Source of the DNA: Paenarthrobacter ilicis
GTDB taxonomy: Bacteria; Actinomycetota; Actinomycetes; Actinomycetales; Micrococcaceae
Reading direction: 5' to 3'
Length of the DNA stretch: 64,000 bases
Assembly: GCF_016907545.1 (NCBI RefSeq)
Contig: NZ_JAFBCD010000001.1
Span: 2,418,001 to 2,482,000 of the forward strand
The translations under genes were made by a program, and so were the position numbers. The notes below the pieces were generated by a model. It did no database searches, was not told the origin of the DNA, and saw only the letters and a program-made list of their open reading frames with translations. This document shows, one piece after another, positions 51,533 through 60,190 of the stretch (position 1 is its first letter; the number at the start of each line of letters is the position of its first letter).

Positions 51533-52861
51533 GTGAGTAGAGCCACGTCGTGGGACCACCCCGCCACTTCCTTGTACACAGACCACTACGAGCTGACCAT
51601 GCTTCAAGCCGCCCTGCACTCCGGGGCCGCCCACAGGCGCTCGGTTTTCGAGGCGTTTGCCAGGCGGCTGCCGGACGGCCGGCGCTACGGCGTTGTGGGT
51701 GGCACCGGGCGCCTCCTGGAGGGGATAGCCAACTTCAGGTTCGGAGACTCCGAGCTTGCCTTCCTTGAAGAGAACAACGTGGTCAACAGGGAAACGCTCG
51801 ATTTCCTTGCCAACTACAAGTTCAGCGGCGACATTTGGGGGTACGCCGAGGGCGACGCCTACTTCCCCAACTCCCCCATCCTGATTGTCGAGTCCACCTT
51901 CGCTGAAGCGTGCATCCTGGAAACCTTCATCCTGTCCGTCCTCAACCATGACAGCGCCATCGCGTCCGCGGCGTCCCGCATGACGTCGGCCGCCGGCACC
52001 CGCCCGTGCATCGAGATGGGCTCCCGCCGCACCCAGGAGGAATCCGCGACGGCGGCAGCCAGGGCCGCTGTGATTGCCGGCTTTGCCAGCACCTCCAACC
52101 TGGAAGCCGGAAGGCGCTACGGAATCAGGACCGTGGGTACCGCAGCACACTCGTTCACTCTGCTGCACGACACTGAACGCGAAGCCTTCGAAGCCCAGAT
52201 CGCGACATTCGGCCCCGGAACCTCGCTGCTTGTTGACACCTATGACGTGGAGAAAGCGGTCCGGACAGCCGTGGAACTGGCAGGCGACAAGCTGGGCGCC
52301 GTGCGCCTGGACTCCGGCGACCTCATTGCCCAGGCGCAGTGGGTGCGCCAGTTGCTCGATGACCTCGGCAACGTCGACACCCGCATTGTGGTCACCTCCG
52401 ACCTCGACGAATTCGCGATCGCAGCCCTGCAGTCGGCGCCGGTGGATTCCTACGGCGTGGGTACGTCGTTGGTGACCGGTTCCGGAGCACCAACAGCCAG
52501 CATGGTGTACAAGCTGGTCAGCCGCACCAATGATGACGGCGAGTTCGTTTCAGTGGCCAAGGCCGCGAAGAACAAGGTCAGCGTGGGAGGCCGGAAGTTT
52601 GCCCTGCGCAAACTCAACGAACGTGGGACGGCAACCCACGAACTGGTAGGCATCGGCCACCGCCCCCAGGACGACGGCAATGACCGGCAGTTGCTTCAGC
52701 AGTTTGTCAAGAACGGTGAGGTGCTCCCCGGATGGACGGGGCCCGAAGGTGTCCAACGGGCCAAGGAACGCCACACCGCCACCATGGCCGAGCTGCCCGC
52801 CGTCGTGAAACGTCTTCAGCGCGGCGAGCCCGCAATCCCCACCATCTACGAGGAGGACTGA
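51533..52861 (+). CDS. pncB: Nicotinate phosphoribosyltransferase
   Basis: 442 residues from GTG 51533 (GTG 51524 is the upstream in-frame option). Salvages nicotinate to nicotinate mononucleotide using PRPP and ATP. TDHYELTMLQAALHSGAAHR near residue 15, the active-site histidine region TAAHSFTLLHD near 205, LLVDTYDVEKAVRTAVE near 235 and GAVRLDSGDLIAQA near 258 are diagnostic. TAGAGT (51520-51525) ends seven bases before 51533 and covers the 51524 codon, so the later start is favoured. Its stop shares one base with pncA. Confidence 0.95.
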   Translation: MSRATSWDHPATSLYTDHYELTMLQAALHSGAAHRRSVFEAFARRLPDGRRYGVVGGTGRLLEGIANFRFGDSELAFLEENNVVNRETLDFLANYKFSGDIWGYAEGDAYFPNSPILIVESTFAEACILETFILSVLNHDSAIASAASRMTSAAGTRPCIEMGSRRTQEESATAAARAAVIAGFASTSNLEAGRRYGIRTVGTAAHSFTLLHDTEREAFEAQIATFGPGTSLLVDTYDVEKAVRTAVELAGDKLGAVRLDSGDLIAQAQWVRQLLDDLGNVDTRIVVTSDLDEFAIAALQSAPVDSYGVGTSLVTGSGAPTASMVYKLVSRTNDDGEFVSVAKAAKNKVSVGGRKFALRKLNERGTATHELVGIGHRPQDDGNDRQLLQQFVKNGEVLPGWTGPEGVQRAKERHTATMAELPAVVKRLQRGEPAIPTIYEED

Positions 52862-53487
52862 TGTCCAGGGCACTGATCATCGTTGATGTCCAGAACGACT
52901 TCTGCGAAGGCGGCACGCTGGCGGTAGCCGGAGGTGCCGCCGTCGCGGGTGCCATCTCCGATTACGTCGACGCACACCAGCAGAATTTCGACCACATCGT
53001 TGCCACCCAGGATTGGCACATCGAGCCCGGCGACCATTTCTCCGAGAACCCGGACATGGTGGATTCCTGGCCGCCCCATTGCCGCGCCCGTACCCGGGGC
53101 GCTGAGCTCCACGATGACCTGGAGCCGGAATTCATCGAAGCGTATTTCCGGAAGGGACAATTCACGGCCGCCTACTCCGGGTTTGAAGGCATCCTGGCCC
53201 CGGAAGACGACGTCCCCACGGGCGAACTCAAGGCCGGGGCTGCCGTCACCGACGTGTTCGATGCTGACGCCATAGGACTCGATGACTGGCTGCAGAGCCA
53301 TGACGTGGAGGAAGTGGTGGTAGTGGGCATCGCCACGGATTACTGCGTTAAAGCCACTGCGCTGGATGCCGTCCAGGCCGGGTACACGACAACTGTGATC
53401 GCCGGGCTCACTGCCGGGATCGCCGACGACCTGACCGATGTCTTCGAGGAGCTTGATGAGGCGGGCGTCGAAGTCGACGAGGGCTGA
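52861..53487 (+). CDS. pncA: Nicotinamidase
   Basis: 208 residues. Hydrolyses nicotinamide to nicotinate, feeding PncB. The triad is D9 (IIVDVQNDF), K98 (FRKGQFTAAYSGFEG) and C162 (GIATDYCVKATALDAV); metal ligands D51, H53, H59 and H73 fit TQDWHIEPGDHF and SWPPHC. An insertion of roughly 25 residues (EDDVPTGELKAGAAVTDVFD) makes it longer than the mycobacterial enzyme. GAGGAGG precedes the ATG, whose A is the last base of the pncB TGA. Confidence 0.96.
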   Translation: MSRALIIVDVQNDFCEGGTLAVAGGAAVAGAISDYVDAHQQNFDHIVATQDWHIEPGDHFSENPDMVDSWPPHCRARTRGAELHDDLEPEFIEAYFRKGQFTAAYSGFEGILAPEDDVPTGELKAGAAVTDVFDADAIGLDDWLQSHDVEEVVVVGIATDYCVKATALDAVQAGYTTTVIAGLTAGIADDLTDVFEELDEAGVEVDEG

Positions 53488-53508
53488 ATAGGCAACACTG
53501 CCTGCACG

Positions 53509-53541
53509 CCAAAGGGCGCCGCACACTGCGGCGCCCTTTGG
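53509..53541. terminator. Terminator between pncA and the helicase
   Basis: A perfect 15-base-pair stem (53509-53523 with 53527-53541) and a three-base loop, midway between convergent genes. Confidence 0.8.
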
Positions 53542-53574
53542 GGTATCCGTACTCCCAGGAGTTTGTGCCGGCCG

Positions 53575-55350
53575 TTACTTGCGGCCGATGAACCAATCCT
53601 GCAGTTTCCTGAGCCTGGCTTGGAGTTGTTCCTCGTTGGCTTGGGCCACAGCGGGCCCCCCACAGACTTCGCGCAACTTGGTGTGGACAACGCCGTGCGG
53701 AGTACCCGTGCGCGCTGCCCAGGCGGCGACGTTCTTGGCCAGTTCATTGCGCAGGTCCATCAGCATCCGGTGATCCGGTACGGCCGGGGATGTTGAGGCG
53801 GCCAACGGCGATTGGCGCTTCTTCCGCGATTGCTGGTCGTGCTGGCGCTGACGCAGCAGCGTCCCTACTTGCTCGGCATCCAGGAGTCCGGGGATCCCCA
53901 GGAAGTCCAGCTCGTCGTCGGACCCAATATCCGCACCGGTGCCGAACTCACCGCCGTCAAAGAGGACGCGGTCGAAGGATGCCTGCGAGTCCAGTGCTTC
54001 AAACTTGCCCTTGGTGAGCTCGTCCGATGCTTTGTCCTCGCGGTTGGCCTCTGCCATGAGGTTCTCTTCGGGACTGAAGAGTCCGTCGTCGTCCTTCTCG
54101 GGACGGTCCAGGGCGTGGTCCCTTTCGGCCTCCATGGTGTTGGCCAGAATCATCAAAGGGGGAACCGAGGGGAGGAACACCGACGCTGTCTCCCCCCGCT
54201 TGCGGGCACGCACGAAACGGCCCACCGCCTGGGCAAAAAACAGCGGGGTGGAGGTGGAGGTGGCATAGACGCCGACAGAAAGGCGCGGAACGTCAACGCC
54301 TTCGGACACCATGCGGACAGCCACCATCCACCGCTTGTCCCCCTCGGAAAACTCCTCGATCTTGCTGGAAGCCTTGGAATCATCCGAGAGAATCACGGTG
54401 GGTGACTGCCCTGTGATCTTCTTGAGCTGGCCGGCATATGCGCGGGCGTCGTCGTGGTCCGTTGCAATGACCAAACCACCGGCGTCGGGAACCGTTCTCC
54501 GGACCTCGCCCAGCCGCTTGTCCGCGGCTGCCAGCACGGACGGTATCCACTCACCCGTGGGGTTCAAGGCCGTACGCCATGCCTGCGAAGTGATGTCCTT
54601 GGTCACAGCTGCTTCACCGAGCGAGGCCGCCATTTCATCGCCCGCACTGGTCCGCCACCGCATCTGGCCCGAATAGGCCATGAACAGGACGGGGCGCACC
54701 ACGTGGTCCCGCAGGGCATTGCCGTAGCCGTAGGTGTAATCGGCCTTGGAACGGCGGATGCCATCCCGGTCTTCGGCGTACTCCACGAACGGAATCGGGG
54801 AGGTATCCGAACGGAACGGCGTCCCTGTCAGCGACAAGCGTCGCGTGGCGGGATCGAAGGCTTCGCGGAGCCCGTCACCCCAGGACAATGCTTCGCCGCC
54901 GTGGTGGATCTCATCCAGAATGACCAATGTACGTGCAGCTTCGGTCTTGGCCCGGTGCAGCATAGGCTTGCTGGCCACCTGCGCGTAGGTGACCGCTACG
55001 CCCACAAAACCCCGGCCATGCTGACCGTCGGAATTCTTGAAGTTGGGGTCGATTGCAACCCCGACCTTGGCCGCGGCATCAGCCCACTGGCGCTTCAGGT
55101 GGTCAGTGGGCGCCACAATGGTGACCCTGTTGACGACCCCACTGTCCAGCAAGGTGGTGGCAATGCGGAGCGCGAAGGTGGTCTTACCGGCTCCGGGCGT
55201 CGCCACCGCAAGGAAGTCCTTGGGCTGGCGGGACATGTAGAGATCCAGTGCCTCCTGCTGCCAGGCACGGAGCTTTGGCGCGGTGCCCCAGGCCGCACGT
55301 TCCGGATACGCCGGAGGCAGGGAGGGTCCACCGAAAAGTGTTTCTGTCAT
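53575..55350 (-). CDS. DEAD/DEAH-box superfamily 2 helicase
   Basis: 591 residues from ATG 55350 (GGGGGAG upstream). Walker A LAVATPGAGKTTFA at residues 48-61, DEIHH at 146-150, SLTGTPFRSD near 190 and the motif VI part QAVGRFVRARKRGE near 410 show a complete SF2 motor. The domain order is RecA1-RecA2 followed by a C-terminal 150 residues that are charged and have no recognised domain (LRQRQHDQQSRKKRQSPLAA). It resembles the UvrB/Res type used in DNA repair or restriction, but no methylase or nuclease gene is nearby. The DUF3039 gene follows its start region. Confidence 0.9.
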   Translation of the reverse strand: MTETLFGGPSLPPAYPERAAWGTAPKLRAWQQEALDLYMSRQPKDFLAVATPGAGKTTFALRIATTLLDSGVVNRVTIVAPTDHLKRQWADAAAKVGVAIDPNFKNSDGQHGRGFVGVAVTYAQVASKPMLHRAKTEAARTLVILDEIHHGGEALSWGDGLREAFDPATRRLSLTGTPFRSDTSPIPFVEYAEDRDGIRRSKADYTYGYGNALRDHVVRPVLFMAYSGQMRWRTSAGDEMAASLGEAAVTKDITSQAWRTALNPTGEWIPSVLAAADKRLGEVRRTVPDAGGLVIATDHDDARAYAGQLKKITGQSPTVILSDDSKASSKIEEFSEGDKRWMVAVRMVSEGVDVPRLSVGVYATSTSTPLFFAQAVGRFVRARKRGETASVFLPSVPPLMILANTMEAERDHALDRPEKDDDGLFSPEENLMAEANREDKASDELTKGKFEALDSQASFDRVLFDGGEFGTGADIGSDDELDFLGIPGLLDAEQVGTLLRQRQHDQQSRKKRQSPLAASTSPAVPDHRMLMDLRNELAKNVAAWAARTGTPHGVVHTKLREVCGGPAVAQANEEQLQARLRKLQDWFIGRK

Positions 55351-55462
55351 GCTTGCTCCCCCAGGGTAAAAGCTGCGGCGCGGACGCACCACTGTGCCGG
55401 CGCGCTGGAGCGGGCCGGCACAGTACGGTGGTGGAAAGGGACCTGTGTGTTGTTGCCAACCA

Positions 55463-55789
55463 CTACTTGGAGTTGCCCGGCCCGTTGCTTCCGCCGTCAT
55501 TGCCGGGGCGGAGGCCTTCGTAAATTTCCTTGCATTCCGGGCACACCGGGAACTTCTGGGGATCGCGGCCCGGAGTCCACACCTTTCCGCACAGGGCAAT
55601 CACGGGTTCACCGGTCAGGGCCGATTCCATGATCTTTTCCTTGCGGACATAGTGCGAAAACCGCTCACGGTCGCCGGGTTCCACGTCCTGGCGCGTTTCC
55701 TCACGCTCAATGGTGGCGGTGGACGTTCCGGCTCCGGAAAGCTCGCGCATGGGGTCGTTTTCGAATGGATCCGGAGGAAGCGTAGTCAT
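55463..55789 (-). CDS. DUF3039 family protein
   Basis: 108 residues from ATG 55789. Contains YVRKEKIMESALTGEPVIAL and a C-terminal zinc-ribbon-like CGKVW...CPECKEIYEGL with three or four cysteines in pairs. The family is limited to actinobacteria and has no known function. TAGAAT (55802-55797) ends seven bases before the ATG with no ribosome site, so a leaderless start is likely. It lies between nagB and the helicase gene, same strand as both. Confidence 0.88.
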   Translation of the reverse strand: MTTLPPDPFENDPMRELSGAGTSTATIEREETRQDVEPGDRERFSHYVRKEKIMESALTGEPVIALCGKVWTPGRDPQKFPVCPECKEIYEGLRPGNDGGSNGPGNSK

Positions 55790-55806
55790 GCCAAACATTC
55801 TACCGG

Positions 55807-56589
55807 TTACAGCCCCTGCCACTCCGGCTTGTTGTCGTAGGTGTGCCGGTAGTAGTCAGCCAACTTCAGCGACGACGCCGCAGCCTCGTCAACCAAAATT
55901 GTTGCGTGCGGGTGCATTTGCAGGATGGATGCTGCACAGATCGCGGCCACCGGACCCTCCACAAAGTCCCGGACGGCCTGGGCCTTCTGGGCCCCGGTAG
56001 CCACCAGCACCACATGGCGGGCATCCATGATGGTTCCCAGGCCCTGCGTCACCACATGGTGGGGAACATCATCAATGCTGTCGAAGAACCGGGCGTTGTC
56101 CTTGCGGGTCTGCTCAATCAGGGTCTTGATGCGCGTCCTTGAGGCCAGCGAGGACCCGGGCTCGTTGAAGCCGATATGCCCGTCGGTTCCGACTCCCAGG
56201 ATCTGCAGGTCCACTCCCCCGGCAGCCTTAATGGCGTCCTCATATGCCTGGCAGGCGGCCTCGAGGTCTGCGGCGGCGCCATCCGGGCCGTGGACGTTTT
56301 CCGGCTTGATGTTGATGCGGTTGGTGAACTCACGGCGGATGACTTCGCGGTATGACTCCGGATGTCCGGCAGCAAGCCCCACATACTCATCCAGCGCAAA
56401 TCCATGGGCTTCGCTGAAGTCCAGGCCACCGGCGTCATACCGGCTGGCGAGCTCATCGTAGATGGGCAAGGGAGAAGATCCGGTGGCAAGCCCCAGCACT
56501 GCGTTCGGCTTGCGGCGCACCAGCGCCTCGATGGCGTCGGCAGCGAGCTCGCCGATCTGCTTGGTGCCAGGGAGAATGACAACTTCCAT
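55807..56589 (-). CDS. nagB: Glucosamine-6-phosphate deaminase
   Basis: 260 residues from ATG 56589 (AAAGG eight bases upstream; GTG 56595 is closer to the site than expected). Converts glucosamine-6-phosphate to fructose-6-phosphate and ammonia. D67 in FALDEYVGL, and D136, H138, E143 in GTDGHIGFNEPGS match the catalytic residues of E. coli NagB in spacing. No other amino-sugar gene is adjacent, so it may be regulated alone. Confidence 0.95.
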   Translation of the reverse strand: MEVVILPGTKQIGELAADAIEALVRRKPNAVLGLATGSSPLPIYDELASRYDAGGLDFSEAHGFALDEYVGLAAGHPESYREVIRREFTNRINIKPENVHGPDGAAADLEAACQAYEDAIKAAGGVDLQILGVGTDGHIGFNEPGSSLASRTRIKTLIEQTRKDNARFFDSIDDVPHHVVTQGLGTIMDARHVVLVATGAQKAQAVRDFVEGPVAAICAASILQMHPHATILVDEAAASSLKLADYYRHTYDNKPEWQGL

Positions 56590-56670
56590 CGTCACGGCCT
56601 TTCAATGAGGTTCGCAGGGTGAACAGTTAGAGGATATCCCATGTCCCACATCGACAGGCATATCCGGCGG

Positions 56671-58242
56671 TCATCGGTTGACACTGAGTTGCGTGAACAT
56701 CTCCGGACCCCGGGCATCCAACCACTTCCCGCCCAAACGGACACCGACAATGAAGAGGATAATGCCAAGGACGGGACCCACCACAAGGTTGATCCATCCG
56801 GACTCCTGCCCGCCGCTGAAAATCTGCACGCCAACCAAGGCGAGCTCGGGCACCAGCAACAGGGCCAGCAGCCCCATTCCCACAAACTGTACGGCCAGCG
56901 TCTGTGCCACATTTCCTGGTGGCTTCTTGAAAGGGCTGTCACCCGGCAGGGGTACGGCAATGTTGTAGCGGGCCGAAACCACTGAGGACAACCCGAGCCC
57001 GGTAAAGAGTGTGCCCAGGGACAGTCCCAGCAGGTTGGGCAACCACTGCCAGTCACCGGTGATGAAGAGTGGGCCAACGGTAAACACCAGCACCACGGGC
57101 AGGGAAATGGCCAGGCAGGCAATCGCGCGGCCCAGCCGGTCATCAATACCCCTGACGCCGGCAGCCAGGTGAAGGGCAAATGCCGTGTTGTCGTAGGAGA
57201 CATCCGCCGAAATGGACCAGGCCATGACGAAGGCCGTCAGCGGGCCAAGGATCATGAGGAGCCCATAGTTCCCGCTCTGCGAGCCACTGAAGAAGAACAA
57301 CACGGGGAACAGCGGCACAATGACCAAGGATGCCGCGTACCGCGGATCCTTGAGCCAGTAGACCAACGCGCGCGCCGCCACGGCACCCGCAGGATTACCG
57401 GGAAGGAGGCCGAACAAGCCGAGCTTGCCACCCTTGCGCGACGTACTGCCCGAATATGGCGGAGTCACCAGTGCCCGCTGCAGCAGGATGTGCCAGCACC
57501 ACAGAAGTGCCGCAATGGTTGCCAGGGAGATCAGCAACTTCAGCCCGGCCGCGAGGACCTCCCCCGCCGCCAGATCACCACCCAAGGACCAGGCAGCTCC
57601 GATCGGCGTCCAGGCGATGGTCCGGGCCAGCACCGGAAGGTAATCTGCACTGCCACGCACGCCGCTGACCACACCTCCCATGATGGGGCCCAAAAGCACC
57701 AGCGGGATGAACAGGACAATGCTGCTGACGTCCTTGAAACGACGCGACGACGCCAGCCCGGCAGTCGCCGTCGTCACCACCTTCGAAAGTACTATGCAGG
57801 TGATGACGCCGAGGACGGCTCCCAGCAGCGCACCCACCACAGACGGGGCGCTGCGCCACCAGGTCCCCACCGTTCCCAAGGCCGCGATCAACGTGGCCAT
57901 GCCGGGGATTCCGATGAAACCGGCCAACGCCAGGCCGGTCAGGAGTTGCCGTGGCGGAATGGCGAAGGTCGTAAAACGCGAGGGGTCCAGGGTCATGTCG
58001 GCTGCGGAAGCTACCAGCGGGATAATGGCCCATCCAAGGATTGCCACAGCACCGCCCAGGACCACCACCGTGTGGGCAATTTCTGGATCAGCCCATCGAA
58101 GGGCAATCAGGCCGCCAACCAGGAGGGTCAGAACACCCAGGGCGTACAGCAGGCCCAAAATCATGCCCACCAACTGCCATGGGCTGCGCTTGAAGCCGTT
58201 AAGGAGCAGGCGCCACTTCAGGCTTAGAAGGTGCGCAACCAT
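56671..58242 (-). CDS. ABC transporter permease protein, large
   Basis: 523 residues with ten to twelve helices in two halves. It opens MVAHLLSLKWRLLLNGFKRS and contains repeated helical hairpins; FFFSGSQSGNYGLLMILGPL lies in the second half. The ATG at 58242 overlaps the ATPase gene by 19 bases. The pair resembles actinobacterial exporters of unknown cargo, of the ABC-2 type in which the permease is one long chain rather than two. Confidence 0.85.
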   Translation of the reverse strand: MVAHLLSLKWRLLLNGFKRSPWQLVGMILGLLYALGVLTLLVGGLIALRWADPEIAHTVVVLGGAVAILGWAIIPLVASAADMTLDPSRFTTFAIPPRQLLTGLALAGFIGIPGMATLIAALGTVGTWWRSAPSVVGALLGAVLGVITCIVLSKVVTTATAGLASSRRFKDVSSIVLFIPLVLLGPIMGGVVSGVRGSADYLPVLARTIAWTPIGAAWSLGGDLAAGEVLAAGLKLLISLATIAALLWCWHILLQRALVTPPYSGSTSRKGGKLGLFGLLPGNPAGAVAARALVYWLKDPRYAASLVIVPLFPVLFFFSGSQSGNYGLLMILGPLTAFVMAWSISADVSYDNTAFALHLAAGVRGIDDRLGRAIACLAISLPVVLVFTVGPLFITGDWQWLPNLLGLSLGTLFTGLGLSSVVSARYNIAVPLPGDSPFKKPPGNVAQTLAVQFVGMGLLALLLVPELALVGVQIFSGGQESGWINLVVGPVLGIILFIVGVRLGGKWLDARGPEMFTQLSVNR

Positions 58243-59048
58243 TCCAGTCCCTCCGTCCGGTGCCCGCCGCCAACCAATTGCACAAAGCGCTCTTCCAGGC
58301 TGGCGCCGTTCCGGACTTCGTCCACGGATCCGGCGGCCAGAACACGGCCACCGGCCACCACGGCTACGTGGCTGCACATGCGCTGCACCAGATCCATCAC
58401 GTGGCTGGACACAATGACAGTGCCGCCCGAGGCTACGTAGCTCTCCAGGATGCCCCTGATGTTCGCCGCCGATACGGGATCCACTGATTCGAAAGGCTCG
58501 TCAAGGACCAACAGGCGCGGAGCATGGATCAACGCGGAGGCAAGGGCAATCTTCTTGGTCATGCCGGCTGAGTAGTCCACAACCAAGGTTCCGGCGTCGC
58601 CCTGGAGGTCCAAGGCAGCCAGCAGCTCGGCCACCCGCGATCCGACGACGTCGCGGTCCATGCCACGGAGCAGGCCGGAGTAGGTCACCAGTTGTTCACC
58701 GGTCAGGCGATCAAACAGCCGCACACCATCCGGGAGCACGCCCATAAGCTTCTTGGCTTCCAACGGACGGGACCATACATCCACGCCGTGCACCAAGGCG
58801 GTACCGAAGTCCGGGCGGAGGAGACCCGTAGCCATGGACAGGGTGGTGGTCTTGCCGGCGCCGTTGGGCCCTACCATCCCGTAAAAGGATCCTGCGGGTA
58901 CCTCAAGGCTGACTCCATCGACAGCGATCTTTTGACCAAAGCGCTTGGCAAGGCCCTGGATGGAAAGGGCAGATGGAGCCTGGCTTCCAGGGGAAGGATT
59001 CAGTGGCGGCTCGGACATGGGCATGGGTTCATGGCGTGGTTCCGTCAT
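58224..59048 (-). CDS. ABC transporter ATP-binding protein
   Basis: 274 residues. A Pro/Ser-rich N-terminus of about 27 residues is followed by the ATPase: Walker A YGMVGPNGAGKTTTLSM near residue 57, a signature that reads DYSAGMTKKIALASAL (the variant YSxGM instead of LSGGQ, frequent in this exporter type) and Walker B LLVLDEPFESVDP. It is paired with the permease gene that follows, and lies 42 bases from the old yellow enzyme gene on the same strand. Confidence 0.92.
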   Translation of the reverse strand: MTEPRHEPMPMSEPPLNPSPGSQAPSALSIQGLAKRFGQKIAVDGVSLEVPAGSFYGMVGPNGAGKTTTLSMATGLLRPDFGTALVHGVDVWSRPLEAKKLMGVLPDGVRLFDRLTGEQLVTYSGLLRGMDRDVVGSRVAELLAALDLQGDAGTLVVDYSAGMTKKIALASALIHAPRLLVLDEPFESVDPVSAANIRGILESYVASGGTVIVSSHVMDLVQRMCSHVAVVAGGRVLAAGSVDEVRNGASLEERFVQLVGGGHRTEGLEWLRTF

Positions 59049-59089
59049 GTGACCAGCCTAACCTTGTGGGCGTGAACCCCGCGGTAGGC

Positions 59090-60190
59090 CTAAAAGCCGT
59101 GGCGGGGAACGGCCCGCTGGTACTGCGGAACCCACGGAAGCGGATAGCCGAGCTCGTGCGCTGCCCTTAGCCACCAGTGCGGATCACGCAACGCCGCGCG
59201 TGCCAGGAACACCGCGTCAGCACGCCCATTCGCCACCACGTCTTCGGCCTGCGCAGCATGGGTGAGCAGTCCAACGGCGCCAGTGGGGACCCCGGCGTCG
59301 CGCTTGACCTGTTCGGCGAAACCTGTCTGGTAACCCGGAGCAGCAACGATCTCCTGGTGCGCCACGGCCCCGCCGCTGGACACATCCACCAGATCCACTC
59401 CGCGAAGTGCTGCGGCCCGGGCCAGGCGAACGGAAGCCTCCACGTCCACTCCCCCGTCAGCCCAATCGGTGGCTGATATCCGCAGCAACAACGGCATGGA
59501 GTCCGGGATGACGGCGCGGACGGCGTCGACTACGGCGAGCATCAGCCTGTTGCGCCCGTCCTCGTCATCTCCCCAGGAATCAGTCCGGGTATTGATGAGG
59601 GGGCTCTGGAATTGATGCAGCAGGTAGCCGTGGGCGCCGTGGATTTCCACGGTGTCAAAACCGACGTCAACAGCCCTGGCTGCCGCTGCAGCGAAGTCCT
59701 CGATGACAGCCTCGATGTCCTGCTCCGTCATGGCGGTGGGGGCGGCATAGCCATCGAAGGCCGACTCGGAGGGACCTGCGGTGACCCATCCGCCGTCGGA
59801 CGCAGGAACCGAACCCGAGCTAGAGGCGAAGGGCCAATAAGTGGACGCTTTACGCCCTGCGTGCGCCAGCTGGGCGCCGATTTTGCAGTCCACCGCGCCG
59901 TGGCGGTGGACGAAATCCACGATCCGTTCCCAGCCGGCCGCCTGCTGGTCGGAATACAGGCCCGCGTCCAGGAGACTGATCCTGCCCACAGCATTGACAG
60001 CTGCCGCCTCGGTGAGGATCAACGCCGCACCTCCGGCTGCGAAGGATCCCAAATGCATCAGGTGCCAGTCGTTAGGGACACCCTCCCCCGTATCCTCAGT
60101 GCAGCTGTACTGGCACATGGGCGAAACCCACCCGCGGTGGGGAACGGTAAGGGAGCGCAGCTGCAGCGGGGTGAAGAGGGCGGATGGCAC
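59090..60190 (-). CDS. NADH:flavin oxidoreductase, old yellow enzyme (YqjM-like)
   Basis: 366 residues from GTG 60190. TIM-barrel FMN enzyme that reduces activated C=C bonds with NAD(P)H. Cys26 in VSPMCQYS is the position of the redox-tuning cysteine of YqjM, with AHAGRKAST and IHGAHGYLLHQFQSPLINTR (His-x2-His substrate clamp) after it. The start codon shares one base with the stop of the chaperone-like gene upstream, so the two may be translationally coupled. Substrate unknown. Confidence 0.93.
   Translation of the reverse strand: MPSALFTPLQLRSLTVPHRGWVSPMCQYSCTEDTGEGVPNDWHLMHLGSFAAGGAALILTEAAAVNAVGRISLLDAGLYSDQQAAGWERIVDFVHRHGAVDCKIGAQLAHAGRKASTYWPFASSSGSVPASDGGWVTAGPSESAFDGYAAPTAMTEQDIEAVIEDFAAAAARAVDVGFDTVEIHGAHGYLLHQFQSPLINTRTDSWGDDEDGRNRLMLAVVDAVRAVIPDSMPLLLRISATDWADGGVDVEASVRLARAAALRGVDLVDVSSGGAVAHQEIVAAPGYQTGFAEQVKRDAGVPTGAVGLLTHAAQAEDVVANGRADAVFLARAALRDPHWWLRAAHELGYPLPWVPQYQRAVPRHGF

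Noticed and set aside
53575..55350. Restriction or defence helicase
   Set aside because: The SF2 core could suit a restriction motor, but no methylase, nuclease or other defence gene is within reach, so a defence system was not called.
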